Assembly: GCF_017654505.1 (NCBI RefSeq)
Contig: NC_054559.1
Location: 3,046,781-3,110,780 of the forward strand
Source of the DNA: Polyodon spathula
Taxonomy: Eukaryota; Chordata; Actinopteri; Acipenseriformes; Polyodontidae
Direction: 5' to 3'
DNA length: 64,000 nucleotides
The position numbers were made by a program, and so were the translations under genes. Position 1 is the first letter of the stretch. Each line of letters opens with the position of its first letter. This document shows, one piece after another, positions 30,894 through 42,800 of this stretch. Under the pieces are notes generated by a model. The model was not told the origin of the DNA, searched no databases, and worked only from the letters and a program-made list of their open reading frames with translations.

Positions 30894-32651
30894 TCAAAGT
30901 CCTGGGCCAAGAACAGGGACTTTAAGGGGTTGATGGGCGGCAATGTTGCTAGTAGCCAGGCTGCTACTGGCCATGCTGTCAGCAGACGTGCTGACAGTGG
31001 GGTGAATCTCTCCTCCCGCTGTACCACTGGCAGCGGAAATGCTGCCAATGGCGCGGCTGTCAGCAGACGTGCTGACAGCTCCCAGACTGACTCCTTCAGC
31101 CGGGACAAGTCCAGCAGCGGAAAAGCTGCTGGGGTTGGTGGTCTCCAGACCTCGCCCAAGATCTCCGGTAGCGAAACTGCTGCGGGGGAAGGTGGTCTCC
31201 TGACCTCTCCCCCCTTTATAGCCGGCAGCTCCCTCTGGGGCGCCTCCAGCCCCCAGAACTCCTGCAGCAAAATTGCTGCGGGGAAGGGTGGTTTCCTGAC
31301 CTCTCCCCCCTTTCATAGCCGGCAGCTCCCTCTGGTGGGGCTCCGGCCACACTGACCCCTGCGGCCAAGCAGAGCCGACTGCAACCCCTGGCGAAGCAGT
31401 TCCAGCGACCCCAGGTGATGCGGAGTGACAGGCAACCCCAGGCGATGCGGCATGATAGGCAACCCCAGGCGACGCCAGGCAGGCATCCTTGGGCGAAGCG
31501 AGGCAGGCATCCTTGGGCAAAGCGAGGCAGGCATCCTTGGGCAAAGCGAGGCAGGCATCCTTGGGCAAAGCGAGGCAGGCATCCTTGGGCAAAGCGAGGC
31601 AGGCATCCTTGGGCAAAGCGAGGCAGGCATCCTTGGGCAAAGCGAGGCAGGCATCCTTGGGCAAAGCGAGGCAGGCATCCTTGGGCAAAGCGAGGCAGGC
31701 ATCCTTGGGTAATGCGAGACAGGGAATCAGGACAAGCTGGTGTGCGGGTGTTGGCCCTCTTCTCGGCCACTGCGGTCGGGCGGTTCTTCCCCGTGCTTCC
31801 CTCAGCAGCCTATGCAAGGGCTGCTGAGGACCGCCAGCATCTAGTCCTGATCCTTCTGGTGAAGGGAGAGGCAGCTCCTGCTCCTCTCCCCCTGATGGTG
31901 ATGGAGGCAGAGCCAGTTCCAGCTCCTCTCCTTGTGATGGTGGGGGAAGTGATACCAGCAGGCATTCATCCTCTGCTGGTGGGGGAAGTGATACCAGCAG
32001 GCATTCACCCTCTGCTGGTGGACAGGGACCCAGCAGGCATTCACCCTCTGCTGGTGGACAGGGACCCAGCAGGCATTCACCCTCTGCCGGTGAAGGTGGC
32101 GGAGTCCGAAGCAGATCCTGCTGCTTTGCTCCTGCCGATGGAGGTGGCGGAGGCATGTAGTCTCCTGGCGGCGGAGGTGGGAGCGACGTGTAGTCTACCC
32201 TTATTACAGGGGACTGGTGCGGCTCTCCCTCACTTGCAGGGGAAGGTGATGGAGGCAGAGGAAGCACCTGCTCCTCTCCTCCAGGTGGTGATGGTAGGGG
32301 AAGTGATACCAGCAGGCACTCACCCTCTGCTGGTGGAGATGGGAACAGCTCCCTCTCAGGCTTTGGATCCCCGCGGTCCCCCCATCTGGGCGCTGGACTC
32401 TCATGGTCCCCCCACCTGGTCGCTGGAGACCCTGCTACCTGGGCTGCTGTTCTATTTATAGCTGCCTCCAGGTAGCAGAGGACCAACTCCACACCTTCCT
32501 TAAGGGAGTTTAGTGTGTGTTCCCTCTCGTACGCCTCCCATTGCTCCCTGTCCATCAGCCACAGGACCCGGATGGCTATGGTCATGGACTGTGCCTTCAG
32601 CCCAGCATTGTCCCGGATCCAGTCCCTCAGCCTGACAACGTCTTCTGACAT
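30894..32651 (-). CDS. 585-codon gag-like protein with expanded repeats, LTR element copy 3
   Basis: Starts at ATG 32651-32649 and is open throughout. Residues 1-75 form a compact, probably helical module (VVRLRDWIRDNAGLK, VLWLMDREQWEAYEREH, ELVLCYLEAAI) that also occurs in the second LTR family at 19738. A proline/glutamate-rich region follows, with 12-residue PPAEGECLLGPC repeats (about 190-240). Then come about ten 8-residue CLALPKDA repeats, then SPGVA repeats, then duplicated WPEPHQRELPAMKGG-type blocks. I do not recognise a catalytic domain or an intact zinc knuckle. As the element's only ORF it probably plays a gag-like packaging role; this is inference. Repeat units are multiples of three bases. 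Confidence 0.65.
   Translation of the reverse strand: MSEDVVRLRDWIRDNAGLKAQSMTIAIRVLWLMDREQWEAYEREHTLNSLKEGVELVLCYLEAAINRTAAQVAGSPATRWGDHESPAPRWGDRGDPKPERELFPSPPAEGECLLVSLPLPSPPGGEEQVLPLPPSPSPASEGEPHQSPVIRVDYTSLPPPPPGDYMPPPPPSAGAKQQDLLRTPPPSPAEGECLLGPCPPAEGECLLGPCPPAEGECLLVSLPPPAEDECLLVSLPPPSQGEELELALPPSPSGGEEQELPLPSPEGSGLDAGGPQQPLHRLLREARGRTARPQWPRRGPTPAHQLVLIPCLALPKDACLALPKDACLALPKDACLALPKDACLALPKDACLALPKDACLALPKDACLALPKDACLALPKDACLASPKDACLASPGVAYHAASPGVACHSASPGVAGTASPGVAVGSAWPQGSVWPEPHQRELPAMKGGRGQETTLPRSNFAAGVLGAGGAPEGAAGYKGGRGQETTFPRSSFATGDLGRGLETTNPSSFSAAGLVPAEGVSLGAVSTSADSRAIGSISAASGTAGGEIHPTVSTSADSMASSSLATSNIAAHQPLKVPVLGPGL
31485..31712 (-). repeat. 24-bp coding minisatellite
   Basis: About ten near-identical tandem copies of a 24-bp unit (plus strand gcatccttgggcaaagcgag plus gcag), encoding CLALPKDA in the element's ORF. 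Their near-identity points to recent expansion. Confidence 0.9.
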
Positions 32652-32739
32652 TTTTTTTGTTTCTGTTTTTTTTTTTTTTTTTTTTTTTTAAACAAGAAAT
32701 TGCAGTTCCTGCTCTGGTCTGCGTCTAGGGGGCGCTGGT

Positions 32740-32758
32740 AATCCCGGTTCTGACACCA
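32740..32758 (-). promoter_or_regulatory. Primer binding site (tRNA-Leu type)
   Basis: Minus strand TGGTGTCAGAACCGGGATT begins two bases after the 5' LTR end. It resembles the tRNA-Leu-complementary TGGTGTCAGAA... site common in vertebrate Gypsy elements. Confidence 0.7.
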
Positions 32759-32760
32759 CG

Positions 32761-33351
32761 TGTCACAAAGATGGCCGGTGTGGGTGACGTCAGACCAGAA
32801 ACAGGAAATAAACAAAAAAGGGAGGTGGAGTTTGGTGGAGCTGAGCGAATGGTCTCGCCCAGCATTTAATGAATGAACAGACAGAAAATAAACGGTTGCA
32901 ACAAACAAAAACAGGACACGGCACATTCGCCCAAATAAACAGACAAACAAACAAAATGGACTAAACAAAACACGATGAGACGATCTTTTACTACTACGAC
33001 TACTATTATTATTATTATTATTATTCGTATTACCTCCGTCTCCAATCCCGTTCTCCACTCACCGAACACACAACCCAGAGTATGTGAAAATATGTTGCTT
33101 TTATGCAGCTGTACCGAGACTCGACCGCTAATCAATCATTCAATTGGAGTCGCAGTACAACTGCACGTGAATTAATAAAGTGCAATTCCCCATGTTCACA
33201 TATTATTACTTTTTAGTTGCACGTGAAGTGCTGTGCAATCCTCGTGCCTAAATACAAATATACATTTTAAACATTCGTGTTACACAGACCCATTTATATC
33301 CCATGTACCAATGACTATACACCAACATTAACACACAACACAATACAATAT
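32761..33351 (-). repeat. 5' LTR of copy 3 (start missing)
   Basis: Matches the 3' LTR from its CTTTGTGACA end (32761 on the plus strand) to about 33351. There it breaks into unrelated AT-rich sequence before the TGTGGCAAAG start. Confidence 0.85.
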
Positions 33352-33452
33352 TTTTTACAAAATTTAACATTAATTTTTGTCTGGATTTGTAATGAAACTA
33401 TAAAGACCATAAGGAAATTCTTATTTTTTTTCCCAGACAGATATAGAATAAA

Positions 33453-35556
33453 ATGGTACTTTCTGCTGCAGAAAAGCAACTGCGCTATCGTGCTCGCCGT
33501 GATGCTGATCCCATTAAAAGAGAACAGTACTTGCAAAGGGAGTGCCAGAAATGGCAAGAAAAAAAAGAAGCAGGGAAAGTAAAGTCATGGCAGAGCTAAG
33601 TGACAGGGAGAAACGTAGAAAACGCAAATTTTGGAGAAAAGCTCAACAGCAGTCTAGGGAAAGGAAGAAAAGAGTAGCATCTCTGGTAACACCCCCACAG
33701 AGCCCTGAGGAGAGACCACAGCCTGGACCATCAAGGTTAGATAGAGTATAAATGCATACAGTATAAGTGGAAACATTTAAGATTGCATGTAAAAAAAAAA
33801 AATAATAAAAAAAAAAAGCAGTGGTTAGTGTTAATATTCCTCAGTAGACCTAAGTAATTGTTTACAAAATAACATTTTTAAGGATACTTTTTGATCTTGC
33901 TTTTGCTTATTTACAGGCAACTGCTATCTGGCAGAAGAAAAATAAGAAGGGAAAACAGTCAAATATATAGAGAAATTAAAAGATTGAAGAATTCTCTAAA
34001 AGGACAGCAGAGACTTACAGACAGGTATAAGAAAAGGTACCAACGCTTGTTAAAGGAAACAGAATCTCCCAGATCAAAAACAAATAGGTTGCTAAGAGGA
34101 TTTTCAGTTCCAGATACTCTCCGTAAAACCCTTGTCTTTCATCATTCATTAATTGAAGACATTAAATAGAAATATTTAAATTCCAAAAAAGAAAAGAACA
34201 AGCAACTTATTTCACAAATCATTACCGGAAAAATTCTAAAGAAGTACAGATTGCAGAAATGTGCTAGGAAAGCCTTTGGCTTTTCAAGAAAACGGTTTCG
34301 TAGGGGCCTAGAAAATGAACAGGAACCATTAACATTTGTTTGGAGAAAATTCAGAACAGCTGCCAATGAACTAAAGAGGGAAGTTGTTGTCTTTTACGTC
34401 AGAGATGATACCAGCTGTATAACTGCAAGCAAGAAATAAAGCATTACAGTAAAGAAATACAAAATGCAAAAACGCTTCCTAACTGACACACTGAAGAATC
34501 TGCACAGAAAATTCCTTCTGGAGAATCCACTTGCAACCATCTCCTATTCATTGTTCTGCCGACTTCTCAGAAAACTATTCTTGCAAGTTCGGTAGTGAAA
34601 TTTAAGCAGTGCTCTTTGCCGCATCTCAACAACAAGCTACACTACATACTGGACTGGTGTATCTTGGTGGAAAAGAGCATGTCTGTTTTAGTACAATATC
34701 TCCATCCAAACAAAAGGGCACTCCAGCAATATGGGAATACCTTGCTCCTGTTCTAGATCATCTGAAAGAAATGTATCCCTTTGTGTCTGTTGTTCACTTT
34801 TTCAGTGATGGGCCATGCACACAATACAGGCAAAAGGGAAATTTCTATCATTTTAGCATTGAACTACACAAGAGAGGGTTCACTGCAGGAACATGGAACT
34901 TCTTTGAGGCAAGCCATGGCAAAGATGCTCCCGATGGAGTTGGTGGTGTTCTGAAAAGAACAGCTGAAAGGTTAGTCAGTCATGGAAGGGATATACCAAG
35001 TGCTGCTCATTTGTACAAGTCATTATGTGATGCAGGTACAACTGTAAAGCTGTTCTACGTGGATAATGATATTGTAGACAATGCCACAGAAGAAATGCTT
35101 ACAGGTCTTCCAATTGTACTTTCAACAATGAAAATTCATCAGCTCATCACACTCGCTCCAAGAAAGCTTACATATCGAGATGTCAGCTGTTTGTGCTCAA
35201 CACAACAGGTGCTTGAATGTCAATGCTACAATACACAAAACTTGACCTTTGCAGTTCAACCTCTTTCTGAATCTCCAGAGCCTGCTGATTGGGACATTCA
35301 ATGGCAAAATCCAGATATCCTTGGGAAATGGTGTGTCCTTAAGTATGCAGATGAGCTGTATCCTGGAATTGTACTTCAAACTAATGAAACACATGTACAA
35401 GTGAAGTGCATGCATCGTGTTGGGTCCAACAGATTTTATTGGCCCAATCTTGATGATATGTTGTGGTACTTATATGATGATGTGATATACATGATTCCAC
35501 CATCAATGTTTGATACACTATATGAGGCTCATATTCCATTTTTTGTGGCATCCTAG
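33453..35556 (+). pseudogene. Intron-containing transposase-like gene, unclassified family, broken
   Basis: Exon-like segment 33453-33735 (MVLSAAEKQLRYRARRDADP, then after a 1-base slip near 33585 a Lys/Arg-rich MAELSDREKRRKRKFWRKAQ and PQPGPSR) ends at a GT donor. An intron of 181 bp (33736-33916) has a TTTACAG acceptor. The reading continues with a basic coiled region, stops near 34166 and 34437, and FLTDTLKNLHRKFLLENP. A middle section is missing near 34565. The long frame 34609-35556 then shows HFFSDGPCTQYRQKGNFYHF, FFEASHGKDAPDGVGGVLKR and KLTYRDVSCLCS. I recognise this as a multi-copy family of uncharacterised animal proteins. The spaced Asp residues suggest a DDE-type transposase, which is inference. 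Confidence 0.65.
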
Positions 35557-35895
35557 TACTTCTAAGTCTCAGTCACTTAGTCACGACATTTGTTTGCAAT
35601 GTTCACAAGTTTTAAATGTGTTCTTAAATTGCTGAATTTAAAAGTTAAATTGTTTTCATAAATGTTTAAAGAACAAAATGTTTAAAAAACAAGGAGCAAT
35701 GAAAAGACTCTAAACCTGTTACTTTTTATCCTTGTTTATTGTGGAATTTAAAACACACACATTATATATATACAGACTGGCTGCCTCTCAAATACCCTGC
35801 ACCTGGCTCTAATTTACCTCAATTAAACCCCATAACACCCAAATGTGCATTCTCACAAGGTGGCTTCTAATTTTATTGGCAATTAACACCACAAT

Positions 35896-35954
<59 letters not shown>

Positions 35955-36049
35955 TGGTATAACTGTTTTAAAATCACACCGTTTGGCAAAGAAAGTTCTA
36001 TCAATACTTGGAGGGCCTAATCTATATATATTAAAGTTCATATTTTTAC
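35557..36049. other. Non-coding; (TA)n microsatellite
   Basis: A TA tract occupies about 35895-35954. The remainder has no gene or recognisable repeat. Confidence 0.6.
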
Positions 36050-37951
36050 AAAAGGAAGGGGGGAGAAATCAACAAAAAAAACAGAAGGGAGACCGCATCA
36101 AAACTAAACAACAACTAGGTAAGACAACCATTAAATGTGTTTATCTAAATGCTAGAAGTATCAGAAACAAAATTCTAGAACTTGAAGCTACTGCACTAAC
36201 AGGTAACTATGATGTGATAGGTGTTACAAGAAACGTGGTTATCTGAGAGTGATGGGGACGAATATAATATTTGTGGGTATACACTGTATAGGAAAGACAG
36301 GCAGGACAGAAGAGGAGGAGGGGTAGCGCTATACATAAGAAACAGTCTTGAAGCCCAGGTGTTAAACCTGGACAAAGAAAATAAAACCGAATCAATATGG
36401 GTCAGAATAACAGACAAAAATTCAAAGGGCATAATAATAGGAGCATGCTATAGACCGCCAGATTCAGACACAAAATAGTCTGTTATACAATGACATTAGA
36501 AATGCGTGTAGCAAAGGAGAAGCCATACTAATGGGGGATTTCAACTTCCCCCAAATAAAATGGGAAAACCCGGTGGGTAGCGCGAAGGATGAAATAGAAA
36601 TGGTGGAAATGACAAATGACTGCTTCCTAACACAATTTGTGAAGGCACCCACTAGAGGGGAGGCATGCCTTGATTTAGTCTTTTCAAATAACGAAGATAG
36701 AATAACTAAAACAGAGGTCAGAGAACCACTGGCAAACTCAGACCACAACATGGTCTCATTTGAAGTGTTTTTTAAATCCTCAAAAGTAAAGACTAAAGCT
36801 AAGGTTTACAATTTTAAAAAAGCAAACTATGAAGGTATGAAACAGAGACTAACAGAAGTAGATTGGAGTAAAATAGAGAAAACACCCACAGAAGAAGGAT
36901 GGTTGTTCTTCAAAAACGTAGTACTAGAGGCGCAAAACAATTATATCCCTAAAGTAGACAAATCTAAATGTAAAAACTAAATTGCCAAAATGGTTTAATA
37001 GATCAATTAAAAAAAATATTCAGCGAAAAAAGGCACTTTACAGAGCATTAAAAAAGGACCAAAAAGAAAGTACACAGAAAGAGTACACAGAACTGCAAAT
37101 GCAAGTCAAAAAGGAAGTTAGAAAGGCCAAGAGAGAAATAGAAATGAACATTGCTAAGGGAGCTAAAACCAATTCCAAAATGTTTTTCCAATATTACAAC
37201 AGCAAGAGAACATTCAAAGAGGAGATTAAATGTTTAAGAGATACAAATGGCAAAATCGTAGATGAAGAAAAAAAAAATAGCAAATATGTTAAATGATTAC
37301 TTTTCACAAGTAAGATTACTTTTCAAGAGGATACTGACAACATGCCCCACATGTCATCCAGTTCCTATCCAGTTTTAAATAACTTTAGCATAACTGAGGC
37401 AGAAGTGTTAAAGGGACTAGGAGCTCTTAAAATAAACAAATCCCCTGGGCCGGATGAGATCCTCCCAGTAGTACTCAAAGAAATGAAAGAAGTAATTTAC
37501 AAACCGCTAACCAAGATCTGCAGCAGTCTCTTGACACAGGGGTGGTACCGACAGACTGGAAAATTGCAAACGTAATACCGATCCACAAAAAGGGAAACAA
37601 AACTGAACCAGGTAACTACAGACCAGTAAGCCTGACTATTATATGCAAACTTATGGAAACAAACCAAAATGGAAAATTACCTATATGGTAACAGGGTATG
37701 GGAGACAGTCAACATGGTTTTAGAAAGGGAGATCGTGCCTAACTATTGCTTGATTAGGATGCAACATCGATAATGGATAATTGCAAAGCATATGATATGG
37801 TTTATTTAGATTTCCAGAAAGCTTTTGACAAAGTCCCGCACAAAAGATTAATTCTCAAACTGAACGCAGTTGGGATTCAAGGAAACACAATGGATTAGGG
37901 AGTGGTTAACATGTAGAAAACAGAAAGTACATTAGAGGATCAGAATGGAGT
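36050..37951 (+). pseudogene. CR1-type LINE fragment with many small deletions
   Basis: Matches the intact LINE from just after the ORF1 stop (aaaggaaggggggagaaatc) through the endonuclease to the middle of the RT. Frame breaks occur at 36228 (extra A), 36470, 36974 (extra A), 37270-37330 and repeatedly from 37518 on. Between 37500 and 37951 at least eight deletions of 1-8 bases occur with few substitutions. Ends before the FADD block. No ORF1 and no octamer tail. Confidence 0.85.
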
Positions 37952-38600
37952 CTGCAGATCAACAGTCTTAATAGATTTTAAACATAAGTTCTTTACTTGT
38001 TAACAACTAGCTTTTGTTAAACTAAGATAAAGGACACATGAATTCACATATATCCATGAATTAGATATTTAATAGTAGATACACTTTGCTGAACAGTATG
38101 CTACATATCAGTAACAGAGTTGACCAAAAATACTGTTTACATGTGGATTTTTAGCATAAATCTTTTAGGTGTTTTGCTGTTGAGCTCTGCAAAGAGCAGT
38201 TTCTGTACATTTGAAGGTTTATTTTTTGAATAAAAAAAATACTTTGAAAAAATATTTACTCTTGTTTTTCCTTTTTCACATGTTGCAAAATGTACCATAA
38301 TGGATTTTAAACTGCAAGTTTACTTGTTAACGCAGTTTCTGAGATTTGAAGTTTTATTTTTTGAACTTCAGCCCAACCCTTTACCTTGTTTTTCCTTTTT
38401 CACATGGGATGTACCATAATGGTAACTCACTGCAAGTTGTCATGCGGGTCCTAAAATGTTAGCGGTCAATGCTCGCTAGCGATGCTTGTATGCTTGTCTG
38501 GATTGCTACTTTTTATCTGTTTATCATATCTAATTTCATTTCTGCTAGGTTATATCAAACTGGCCTGCTTTTCTGACAGACGTAAACAGTAGAATTAGTT
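37952..38600. other. No gene recognised; short internal duplication
   Basis: AT-rich sequence in which ttgtttttcctttttcacat (38263 region and 38383 region) and neighbouring motifs occur twice about 120 bases apart. No coding signal. Confidence 0.5.
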
Positions 38601-38996
38601 TGGCCGGCCCCTAGGCCTCGTTTATTGGACAGCTCCCAGCCTCCTTCGGGGTCAGTCAAACAGCGTAGACGGCAGCGAAGGACAGAAACTGCAGCCTTGG
38701 TGTGCCATTGCGGCTCTCACGGTTGTAGTGAACAGCGCAATGTAAGCTCTGTGCTGGAATCTGGATCTACTTGGCGTGAATTTAATAACCGATACGCAGT
38801 CATTGTCGTGGGGTACAGTAAAATATGGGTAACTTGTGTTGTCGACATTTGGATAATTTTATTTTAGAAGATACAGTTTTCACCTGTCAACAGAGCGTGA
38901 CGCAAGGGGGAAGGCGTGTTATATGTTTTAGGTTTTGTGGGATTGGATGAATGGTGTTGCCGGAGAGCAGGAAGTGAAGATAACTGGAACATCAGC
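38601..38996 (+). promoter_or_regulatory. NUBP2 promoter and 5' UTR region (approximate)
   Basis: Sequence immediately upstream of the NUBP2 ATG is relatively GC/CpG-richer than the surroundings (for example gcgtagacggcagcgaagga). No TATA box stands out and the transcription start cannot be placed. The 80-codon open frame at 38625 has no support. Confidence 0.35.
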
Positions 38997-39012
38997 ATGG
39001 CGTCCGAAGAAG
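38997..39012 (+). CDS. nubp2: NUBP2 exon 1
   Basis: ATG GCG TCC GAA GAA G, encoding MASEE plus one base, with donor GTATGT. The ATG is preceded by acatcagc (A at -8, a purine G at -2) and is the only start that splices in phase to exon 2. Confidence 0.85.
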
Positions 39013-39797
39013 GTATGTACTGTAATAAATACAAATACACCAGAATGTGATACTGGATGGGAGACTGGGACACCAGTTCTGACCATATGAAAGGGAGACT
39101 GGGACGCCAGTTCTGTTTTTGGTATTTGTTAAAACTCCAAAGACTACTTTCTTAAAAAAATGTACGGAAGTTTATTAACGGCTTTGCTAGTTATTATTCC
39201 GTTTAATTTCAGCATAGACAGTTCAGGGTGTTACGAGACGTTCCCAGTGTTAATTACTCTTCATTTGGTGTTTCTTAGTTTGTAGCAAAAGTATTATTTT
39301 TCTTTAATGTTTGCGTGTGGTCAGGGACAATGACGGTTCTCGCAACTTTGAAGTTTCTGTGTAAGAAAAGGTACGCCGATAACGATTCGTGTTCAGTTTC
39401 CAAGTAGCATACGATTACAGGTAGATGAGTACAGTTTGTATTATTATGTATTTAATGTTATAAATGATGACGGTTCTGTGATTTCATATTGAAATTCAGT
39501 AAAATAATTAATTTGGGAATCTGGAACCAAGTCCCCAATAATGTTGTTGATGCTGACACCCTGTGATGCTTCAAGAAGCTGCTTGATGAGATTATGGGAT
39601 CAATAAGCTACTAACAATCAAACGAGTAAGATAGGCTGAATGGCCTCCTCTCATTTGTAAACTTTAATATGTTCTTATAATGCATTCTGTTAATTAAAGT
39701 AGTATTTTAGGTAAGGACTAGGAATTACCAACCTGCTAAATGTAATCTTCATTTAAGTGTGTAAATGTTGTTGATGATAATAATAATAATAATAATA

Positions 39798-39840
<43 letters not shown>

Positions 39841-42800
39841 GTGTAACACGCTTAATTGTATACCCGTATTGGTTACGGTGTAGTGTTGTTTTCAGGTACT
39901 CGGCGCACTGCGCTGCTCGCGCATGCCTAAACTTCCGCTAAGAAAGCAGGGAAGCGCCCATTCAAACCTTACACTTATCTTGCATGCTCAAATTCTGCTT
40001 AATTTTTGCTCGTTAGCGTTACAAGGTCATGTATGAAAAATACAGCGATGAATGAATTTGTCAGTAAAATATTGGTTAAAACGTTGCTGCATATAAAAAT
40101 AGAAAATCCTGCTTATTTTATAGTGTCGTCCGACAGTCGCCGTGCTTGAAAACGACAGTCGCTGAGAGTTCAAATCAACTGAACTTGGACCTCATCGCTG
40201 ACCTTGTTGCTAAGTGATAAACGCTAAAATGGATGACAGGCTGTTTGTTGAGCTGCTGAGTATAATATGCCTGCCCTTGTCTGTAGTAGATAAAGTAGAT
40301 CAGCAGAACAAAGAGAATGCTTGAGTATTTTACACTCTCAACAAATGAAGGGCTCCAAGGTTGTGTTTCTTTTTGACCGGCACATAATGCCATCGCACTG
40401 TGCGGAACTGTAGGACAATGCAATGTAACTATACATGGATATCGAATAAACAAGTTTTGAAATCAAACGATATATGTGTCTATCTAATCTAGCTCCCGAC
40501 CTACCTACTACAATGGTTTTTTTTTTTCTAGAATGCAGTCAATAAAAGTAACAGAATGAGAGCTCGCCTGCATTGCAATACAGCACAAATAAAATCAACA
40601 TTAATTCATAACGAAACGGAACACCAGAGCTTAACAAATAACAACCCACAGTGCCTTTTTTGTAATCCTTCTAGAAGGAGCATATTGTATAATGTTAGAA
40701 TACATCTGCATATATATCACAGGGATAGAAATAAGACACCCATTGCATAGCAGTTTGAGACATTTCAGTTTTACCAGCTGCAGGCCCTTGAAGCAGAAAA
40801 GCAAATATTAGTTTTTTCTGCTTTATTGGTACATTTGTACACGAGCCTGCATTTCATACCATAGAATAAGTGTTTATTGTGTGTAGATAGACAAAGACTG
40901 TACAAATAATTACGACCTGATAAGGGCCAGGGTATCGTGGTATGGATATTTGATAAAATATGCCAGTTGTGTGAAACGTTTTGTTTTTAACAAAAAAATG
41001 GCAGATTTTCTGTTTATTATGCCATCCCATTTAAATGGAAAACCTTTGTGTTTAATATGCCTAACCACTGTAACAGTCGGCAAGGTCGCCAACCTGAGGA
41101 GGCACTTTGAATCAAAGCACAGTAATTTCAACATGGCCTATCCTCCTGGCAGTGTCTTAAGAGGTGACAAAATTGAAAGTCTGAAGTCTTCATTATCGCA
41201 CGTTAGTTTTGATTTTCACAACATCAGCGACTGTACAGGAAAAAGCAACAGCTGCTTTTCTTCGGGTAATGAGGACACTAGCTAAAAAGAAAATGCCTTT
41301 CCTGGACTCTGTGCTTGTGAAGGAGTGCACCTTGGAATTGCTGGATGAGCTGTTGGCGGGAGGTAAAAACAAAGATGACATTCTGAACAGCGTGAAGCAA
41401 GTTCCACTGTCTGATTCCACAGCAGCACGAAGAGTGGAGATTACTGGTGAGGATTGCCTGTCAGCACTGCTTTCCGAATTGAAAAATATCAAATACATGC
41501 GATGCGATTTTATTGACACTGCCCAGCTATCGTTGTTTGTTAGATTTTATGATGGTGAATTCTTCAAGGAAGAATTTTTGTGCTTAATACCTTTAGAAAC
41601 CTACACTACAGGAGAGATTGTTTCTGAAAAGTTAAAAGGCTTTTTTTGATCAGCATAAAGTAAACCTGCTTGTTACAGATGGAGCCCCCTCCATGACAGG
41701 GAAAGAGAAAGGCTTTGCCTCCCGTTTGGCAGCGATACACCCTTCATTAAACACTCTTTACTGCATCATTTGCCAAACTGTCCTGTGTGGTAAGTTGTCT
41801 GGTGAATTGAAAAAACAATGAATTTTGTGATGAAATTAGTGAACTACATACGCTCAAGTTGTAGCTTGCAACATAGTCTTTCACCCTGTTCACACTTACT
41901 GAGTTGGCCTTGGGCCGTCTCAGGGCAGCCTGAAAATTTCCGTTCACAGTTGAGGTTTTAGGGGGCCTGAGTGCGTTCACATATGTGGTTGAAAAGGAAG
42001 CCTAAATTGTGGCGAAGTGCTTGTCAGGAATGTAAACGCTGCATTCCTAGAAGTCAACATAAGAGATTGAGCTGGGAAATTTGCAGATGTAAATATGGCA
42101 ATCTTATTTTTTTCAACAATGTTGGTACTGTACTTATTGCATAAGATACGATAAAGGCATGTGTTGACAGTGCAGTCGGTTACTGTGGAAAGAATCGATA
42201 TTGATGGTGACTGAATATGCAACATTGTATGCATTATTTATCAATATTGAGATTTACAATCTGAAGTGTGTGTGTGTGAGAGCGCTAGTTTTATCGTTTT
42301 AATGAAAGCTGTACGATGAAGAAATACTTACCATTCATGACTGACCCAGCATCATCATCGTCAAGTGTCAGTGTATCCAGTGCATTCCCCATTGCTATTT
42401 TCCAGGCTGGAGATCACTGTAGGTTCCATAAAATCCAAGATCCATGGTGGGTTTATTTCTGGCCTGCTGTTCAGTATTTCCGAGAGTTTTCAGACAAACT
42501 TGCAGGTTTTCACCAGAGAGAACGGACATAAAGGAGATAGCTGCTTCTTCATCCAGTGCTCAAAGAATACCACAGACATTTGCAGAGCTTTGTGAGGATT
42601 TTGGTGATAAAATTAGTGATCGGGAGAGTATCTACGTCTATAAAGAGGTATGTGAAAAATACAGCGAACAAGGGGAGGGGCTTGGCATTGGTTTTAGCTC
42701 CCTTAGCAATGTTCATTTCTATTTCTCTCTTGGCCTTTCTAACTTCCTTTTTGACTTGCGTTTGCAGTTCTGTGTACTCTTTCTGCGTACTTTCTTTTTG

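Larger units (their letters stand above)
30244..33351 (-). mobile_element. Non-autonomous LTR retrotransposon (copy 3), minus strand
   Basis: Two LTRs in the same orientation (30244-30822 and 32761-33351) flank 1.9 kb of internal sequence. Reading the minus strand, the order is 5' LTR, tRNA-Leu-type primer site (32758-32740), a long A tract, one ORF (32651-30894), purine-rich tracts, then 3' LTR. No pol gene is present. The 5' LTR lacks its first roughly 35 bases. This is the most complete member of the family in the window. Confidence 0.85.

Noticed and set aside
31415..32461. 348-codon plus-strand open frame
   Set aside because: Antisense of the 585-codon LTR-element ORF; kept open by the 24- and 36-bp periods.
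38625..38867. 80-codon plus-strand frame upstream of NUBP2
   Set aside because: Lies in the probable promoter/5' UTR, with no recognisable domain.
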